Below the pieces are notes generated by a model. That model had not been told where the DNA came from, ran no database searches, and saw nothing but the letters and a program-made list of their open reading frames with translations. Both the position numbers and the translations under genes were made by a program. Below are positions 59,046-64,000 of a stretch of DNA of 64,000 nt, in pieces. How positions within the stretch are numbered: position 1 is the stretch's first letter; the number at the start of each line of letters is the position of its first letter. This stretch comes from Epiperipatus broadwayi (lineage: Eukaryota > Onychophora > Udeonychophora > Euonychophora > Peripatidae): assembly GCA_028023455.1 (NCBI GenBank), contig JAQFVV010006220.1, positions 9,133,916-9,197,915 on the forward strand, given 5' to 3'.

Positions 59046-59599
59046 ATTTTTCCTAGCATTTTTGGTGTTCAAATACCACATGATCATCTGAATAAACTAA
59101 TCACTATTATTTTTTCTTTCTATTTTTAATTGTAAATGGTTATGCAAGCTGAATAGTGAATTCATTGGTTATTAAATTAATAATGTAAATAATTTTTTTT
59201 TCTCTGAAAACAGTGTCTTTGAACTAAAAAAAAAATCTGAACGAATTGTGATCATATAAATAGTAAAATAGGTCTTGAAATGATGTTATTTTTTCTATTT
59301 AAATTTTGAAATTATTTCTAAACTCTTCTAATAAAACAATTATATATATACCCACCCTAGTGATATGTGTACATGATAACTTTTCTGCTCAAATCAGGTG
59401 ATGATAACTATACAACAGGATAAATGACTAAGCACTAATATTTGACCAATTTAAATTAGTATTTCAATAGTAAGAGTAAATTATAAATTTTACTCAGTCC
59501 TTAATATCATTAATAATATGTCTGCTAATAATATCTGAAACATAAACTTTTAGTTTACCCCAATTTAGGTATCTAATAAGCAATTTTTTTTTATTAATA

Positions 59600-59652
59600 T
59601 GGTACTTAAAAATGTACATTATTAAGTTTAAAAATAATGAGTTTAAGTACCA
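59600..59652. repeat. Short inverted repeat
   Basis: TGGTACTTAAA (59600-59610) and TTTAAGTACCA (59642-59652) are perfect 11-bp inverted repeats 31 bp apart. The minus-strand frame across it looks random. Confidence 0.5.
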
Positions 59653-59963
59653 CTCTTTTAGACGCTTGATGTGATGTTGGAAAGTGCTGCCCTCTGCAAG
59701 TTCTAGCAAAAAAAATGACAAAAACTCATTTTTTAAACAATGCAAATCCCTTTTGCAAACAAACACTTAAGACATCAAATGTATTCTCAGTGCTACTGTT
59801 AAAAACTTTAAACTTATTAGTTTAATACAAATTTTTAGGGCAATAATAAAAATAATTCATTTGGAAAAAAAAAAATCATTAAAATAATTCTTAATGATTA
59901 TAATTTTAACAAAATTTCAAACAAAAATTAATATCTAAATACAGAGAAATTTAATCTCTTGCA

Positions 59964-60257
59964 TAATTAGTTAATAAACAGTTCATATCTGTAATTTATA
60001 TTTTGTAAAAAATGACTGAAAGTTCTTTCGACTGTGCATTATTAGATAGTATCTATATCTCCATTGAAAAAAAGTTTTGTGTATATTATCTATAATGTTA
60101 AACTAGTCAATAATTAGTTAATAAACAGTTCATATCTGTAATTTATATTTTGTAAAAAATGACTGAAAGTTCTTTCGACTGTGCATTATTAGATAGTATC
60201 TATATCTCCATTGAAAAAAAGTTTTGTGTATATTATCTATAATGTTAAACTAGTCAA
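59964..60257. repeat. Exact tandem duplication, 147-bp unit, two copies
   Basis: 59964-60110 and 60111-60257 appear identical base for base, beginning TAATTAGTTAATAAACAGTT and ending TAAACTAGTCAA. Each copy includes CTTTCGACTGTGC. The unit itself has no recognised content. The identity implies a very recent duplication or an assembly artefact. Confidence 0.92.
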
Positions 60258-60369
60258 TAATACTAATAACAAAATTGAATTTTTTTTTTTTTTTTTAAAA
60301 AAGATATACAATTTATAATAATAAAAAAACACATTAAATACTGAAAATATCAATATTCATCATAGTTTT

Positions 60370-62850
60370 CAATTATTATTGATCCATAGCAGAATGATCT
60401 CTCACATTTAATCCAGTTTCTGCAATCCACTCTTTTGCATATCATATGAGAAAACTTTCTTATTTCATCCATCTGTCTCAGATATGGTTTGTTTCTAGGT
60501 CTTTTACAATCTCTTGGGATCCAATTTAAAACATCATCTATCCTTGTATCATCATATCTTTTAGTAATATGTTCAGACCATCTTTATTTCTGTCTTAATT
60601 TTTTCAATGATGTGAATGAATATTTTGTTTTCAATCTCTTCTATATATCTTTCCATATTTTGTGAAGCCGTCTGAAGTAACTATACTGTTCTTCTATTAA
60701 CTATTCAAGTTCATATTCATAAGTAAGGAGTGTTAATCTTTATTTTCTTCTGAAAAAAATTCATTGAACACTACTTTAGCCTTTTTAGCATTTATCTTTA
60801 ATCCCATTTTCTTACTTTCATCTGATGACTCTTGCAACATTTCCTAAAACTCTTAAATATTATTTGCAAAAATGTCCATATTATCAGCAAAATTTAGACA
60901 AGTTAAATAATCTCCAGTAACATTCTCTTAGCTTTTCATTTTAATCCACAAAATACTTCTGTAAAACTATTGTAAAAAGTTTTAGAGATATGGAAAGATT
61001 CTGTCATATACACTTCTCAATGTTAACTTTAGTATTATCATGAAATCTAGCCATTGCTGTTGCATTTTGATTAATATTCTTCTATCCCAAGTCTATATTT
61101 TAATGATTCTTATACAATCAAATGTCTTTTCACAATTTACAAACCCAAAGCATAATGTCCACTCACATTCAGTGATCAATTCTATAACTTCTCTCAGTAT
61201 AATTAAAACCACTTTTATATCCAGTTAGTTCTTCTGGTTGGTTAGAATCAAAAATTAAAACATCTTGTAATGATCTTAGCAAACGGGTAGAAGCCTGATG
61301 AGTCTGCAATTTCTAATATCTTCGTTATCATCTCTCCTAAATATCAATATTATTTTTGCATTCTTCCAATCATGTGATCCATATTTATCATTTAGATATT
61401 AGTATATAACTTTCCAACAATTTTTCTATTTCTTTACTTCTTTTAAAATATCAATAACAATTCCATTATTTCATGTAGTTTTGGCCTTCTTCACAGATTT
61501 AATTCCATATCTCACATATTCACTTAAATTATTTAACAATTCAGAATATGTAGTAATTGTGAGGGACACTTTGTTTCTTGTTTTTTATTACTACTACATA
61601 ATTCTTTTTATTGCTGAAATAACTTTCCAATAGCAAGATATTATTTTACACTTGTGAGACTTTTATTCTTTTCTATAACTTTCATTCACAGTTCATAATT
61701 ATATTTTCTTATATTATTACTAATTATTTTTCTTAACATTTTACAAAATTCTAGATATTCAATTCTTCTTAGTGGAGCACTTAATATTTTTTTCATATTT
61801 CTTATTTTCTTCATACATTATGTCTCAGTAGAAAATTTATGGGAATTGTTGTTTTTTGATATCAACTATCTTGCAGTTCTTAATAGAGTATCAATCATTT
61901 TCTTATTGATTTCAGTTAAGTCTGAACCCATCTTCAAATCTATTAATACTTTAAAATAATTTGAAAGTTCTCACTAGAGGGTTTTTAAAAATTAGGAATA
62001 ACAACTACTAATACTGTCTTAATAATTTTTACCTAATATATTTTGCATTATCAGGTATTTTACATATCATCATTTCATGAATTGAATCTATTAATAACAT
62101 TATGATCTTAGTTAAACTATAACCCAATTCTGTTGTATCTTCATTTGAATACCTCCATGCCCATTTCTGTTTAGCATTTTTCTCAAAGAAAAACAATCAT
62201 AATATAGTTTTTTCTGCAAAATTTTTAAGTTTGTGTCTTTTCTTATCATAACTAAATTTATCCACATTAGTTATATATTTCAATCACTTACCATTCTAGC
62301 ATTAAAGTCTCCCCATGACAATTTTGAAATATGGTTTGATCAAAGACATTGTTTATTTACATAAAAACCCTCTATTTCTTCAACATAATGACAAATTGAT
62401 TGGGCAAAATCCTGAATAATCTGTATTTGATAGCTTTCATTATATGGAATAACTAATTTTGCCACTAGATATATACTATTAATCTTTACAATATTGTTTT
62501 TTTTATTCACTCCACTTTTGGTTTCTTATATTTGTGCCTTTGTAGTGAAATACATATCTACTTTTTAAATATATTGTCTCTTCATTTTTTTTTCTAACTT
62601 CACAAAATCCAATAATGTCCTATTTAATATGAAAAAATTATATTTCCAATTTGTGCAATCTTCCTTTATTCAAAAATGATTTGTAGTTATAAATAGCTAA
62701 ATAAAAGGTCATCATTAAATGGAAACCTAGGTCTATGATCAGGGAATTCTTAACACTCTTCATCTTCAACTACCAACCACAACCTTAGCTGGCATCTTTA
62801 CAGACTTTCAGGAATAAGATCCATGATTTAGTTTTATATGTCATCATAGC
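60370..62850 (-). pseudogene. Long LINE relic: endonuclease and reverse transcriptase (minus strand)
   Basis: The best LINE copy here. On the minus strand, from the 5' side: an endonuclease motif WGDFNARM at 62292-62315 (canonical GDFNARV) and FVNCEKTFDCI near 61140 (canonical F.DYEKAFDS.). Then comes the RT active site FADN at 60880-60891 (canonical FADD), followed by EMLQESSDESKKMGLKINAK. The tail reads ITKRYDDTRIDDVLNWIPRD, CKRPRNKPYLRQMDEIRKFS and ends near 60370. Overall length is about 2.5 kb against roughly 3 kb for such ORFs. Stops and frameshifts are scattered throughout and the RT aspartate pair is lost. The tail matches the fragments at 9, 29, 39.5 and 41.6 kb, and the endonuclease half matches 34.6-35.6 kb. 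Confidence 0.78.
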
Positions 62851-64000
62851 AAATATCTATTTTTTAAAAAAAATCTTTCCTACCTAACCAACCTGCTTTC
62901 AAAAAAACCCCTCAACTGATATTTCATTTAAGAACAATCAAACAACTAGAAGAAAGACCACAGTATTTCTTGATCTTAAACTCAGAGGTAAAAAATCCAC
63001 TAAACTTATTACAGTGCCTAATGCATGCATGGCTGCTGAGCAGCCCATCCATATTCACTTACCGTATGAAAAATCACATAATAATAACAACTGTAATGAA
63101 AAGAATGTATGAAGTGAACATTAAAAATTTGTTCTACTTGGATCCTTTAATGCCTCAAAGAGGATTCAAATTATCTTCTTTTAGATAACAGCAAACTTCT
63201 TTCTGCGGCCATTAATACTATTATCACCATAATAATATATAAAAAAGAATGTTGCATTAGAGGAGAAATTCTAATTCTGTAAATACATATTTAATACTAT
63301 GGTAAAATATTACCCCCCTCCCCAATTATACTTTAATAACTTTTAGATGAGATAAAATTTGAGCTAATGAAAAATTCATGGCAATGATTTAAAATTGATA
63401 GAGCTTTAGAGTAACATTGTCTGTAAATATATATTCCTAAAATAAAAAATGCACCTATGCTTTTTAATCTGATCATGATATGCAACTCTTAAATTCAAGA
63501 TTAATAAATCATCATAAAATTATATCTATCATATATATATATATATGCTTTCTATCCAAAGTCATGATATAATGATCAGTACACTAGTTTATTATACCCC
63601 TAACTCTAGAGTAAAACTTCATTTTTCTTTATATAATAGAAAAATTCTCAAGCAAGATCTAAATTTCTGTTCTGATAGTGGCTCAGGCAATTCAATTAAG
63701 CTATCCAATATTTGGTAAAATAGATATTTAACTATTTTTGGCATGAGGGTTAATTTAAGTCCCAAGTTGAATTACTAAGATGTCCATAGGAAAAAAAAAA
63801 TACATTATATTAAATCTATTGCCTAAGAGTTTAAACCATTGTCTAATATATGTTTTAATAAAACAAGTTTCTGTTTGTAATTTTAAAAATGGAAAAGTGA
63901 TAAGTCCTGAAGAAATATCTGGAAAGATATTAGATTTTTTTTTAAAACAAAATATATGAATTCATATATGATCATATCATAAGAATGATTCTATTGTTCC
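62851..64000. other. Mostly non-coding; one unexplained coding-like patch
   Basis: At about 62965-63100 the plus strand reads DLKLRGKKSTKLITVPNACM then AAEQPIHIHLPYEKSHNNNN without a stop, followed by a possible GTATGA donor at 63064. It is preceded by an acceptor-like CCACAG at 62958-62963. I recognise no family. A TA microsatellite is at 63530-63546. The rest is AT-rich. Confidence 0.3.

Larger units (their letters stand above)
58610..59070 (+). repeat. Tandem hammerhead-repeat dimer (342-bp period), copies B and C
   Basis: Two hammerhead modules in the same orientation have core starts at 58664 and 59006, 342 bp apart. Between them lie, in order, the downstream part (CTTTTTCACATGT, AGTGGATAGAATCC, ATAGCATTACAGAA) and the upstream part (AATGACTAATAAAAATTATT, TGTGAGGGCAGTACCTTTGA). 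These are the same parts that flank the single copy at 45838-46145. The block is therefore one full monomer bounded by two ribozymes, as in retrozymes or the terminal repeats of some Penelope elements. Confidence 0.75.

Noticed and set aside
61290-61320. CTGATGAGTCTGC resembling a hammerhead core with a stem II
   Set aside because: It lies inside the LINE reverse transcriptase relic, has no closing stem II strand before GAAA and no flanking repeat homology.
1-64000. CRISPR arrays, rRNA genes, operons, prophage or plasmid features
   Set aside because: None is present; content and splice signals point to animal nuclear DNA.

Overview
The window looks like AT-rich nuclear DNA (roughly three quarters A+T by eye) from an animal, probably an invertebrate. 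There are no operons, ribosome-binding sites, rRNA genes or long host reading frames. Almost every recognisable coding segment belongs to a transposable element: Ty3/Gypsy LTR, Penelope-like (PLE), non-LTR (LINE), mariner and tRNA-related SINEs. I cannot assign a species.

Layout. 1-1828: 3' end of a Ty3/Gypsy pol (integrase with zinc finger, catalytic core and GPY/F module), followed by a polypurine tract. 6369-6446: cloverleaf-foldable tRNA-Val(TAC)-like SINE head. 8.9-11.1 kb: LINE reverse transcriptase debris. 11.8-14.8 kb: two Penelope-like insertions. One has short inverted flanks; the other is a nearly perfect 1-kb head-to-head palindrome of two 5'-truncated copies. 18.2-19.6 kb: CpG-richer sequence I could not classify. 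23.5-24.1 kb: mariner transposase relic. 27.0-28.6 kb: nested foldback. 29.0-29.6 kb: LINE 3' end. 31.1 kb: MITE with TA target duplications. 34.6-35.6 kb: LINE endonuclease fragment. 36-37 kb: an inverted pair of SINEs. 37.4-39.4 kb: an older Penelope head-to-head pair. 39.5 and 41.6 kb: LINE tails. 43.2 and 47.8 kb: a second SINE family. 47.0-47.4 kb: another foldback. 60.0-60.26 kb: exact 147-bp tandem duplication. 60.4-62.85 kb: longest LINE relic (endonuclease and reverse transcriptase, minus strand).

The only good host-gene candidate is on the minus strand: a 38-nt exon (53016-53053) and a terminal coding exon (50065-50251). They join in a compatible phase, with good splice signals and downstream AATAAA hexamers. 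I do not recognise the protein.

The most interesting signal is a dispersed short repeat carrying a type I hammerhead ribozyme module: CUGAUGA core, GUGCUG/CAGCAC stem II, GAAA, a loop-less palindromic stem III and UUGG/CCAA stem I. Five copies occur (33.2, 37.8, 46.0, 58.7 and 59.0 kb). Two form a tandem array with a 342-bp period, as expected of retrozymes or Penelope terminal repeats. Every copy has at least one core lesion, mostly at one ancestral CpG that includes the catalytic G12, but the family consensus looks intact.
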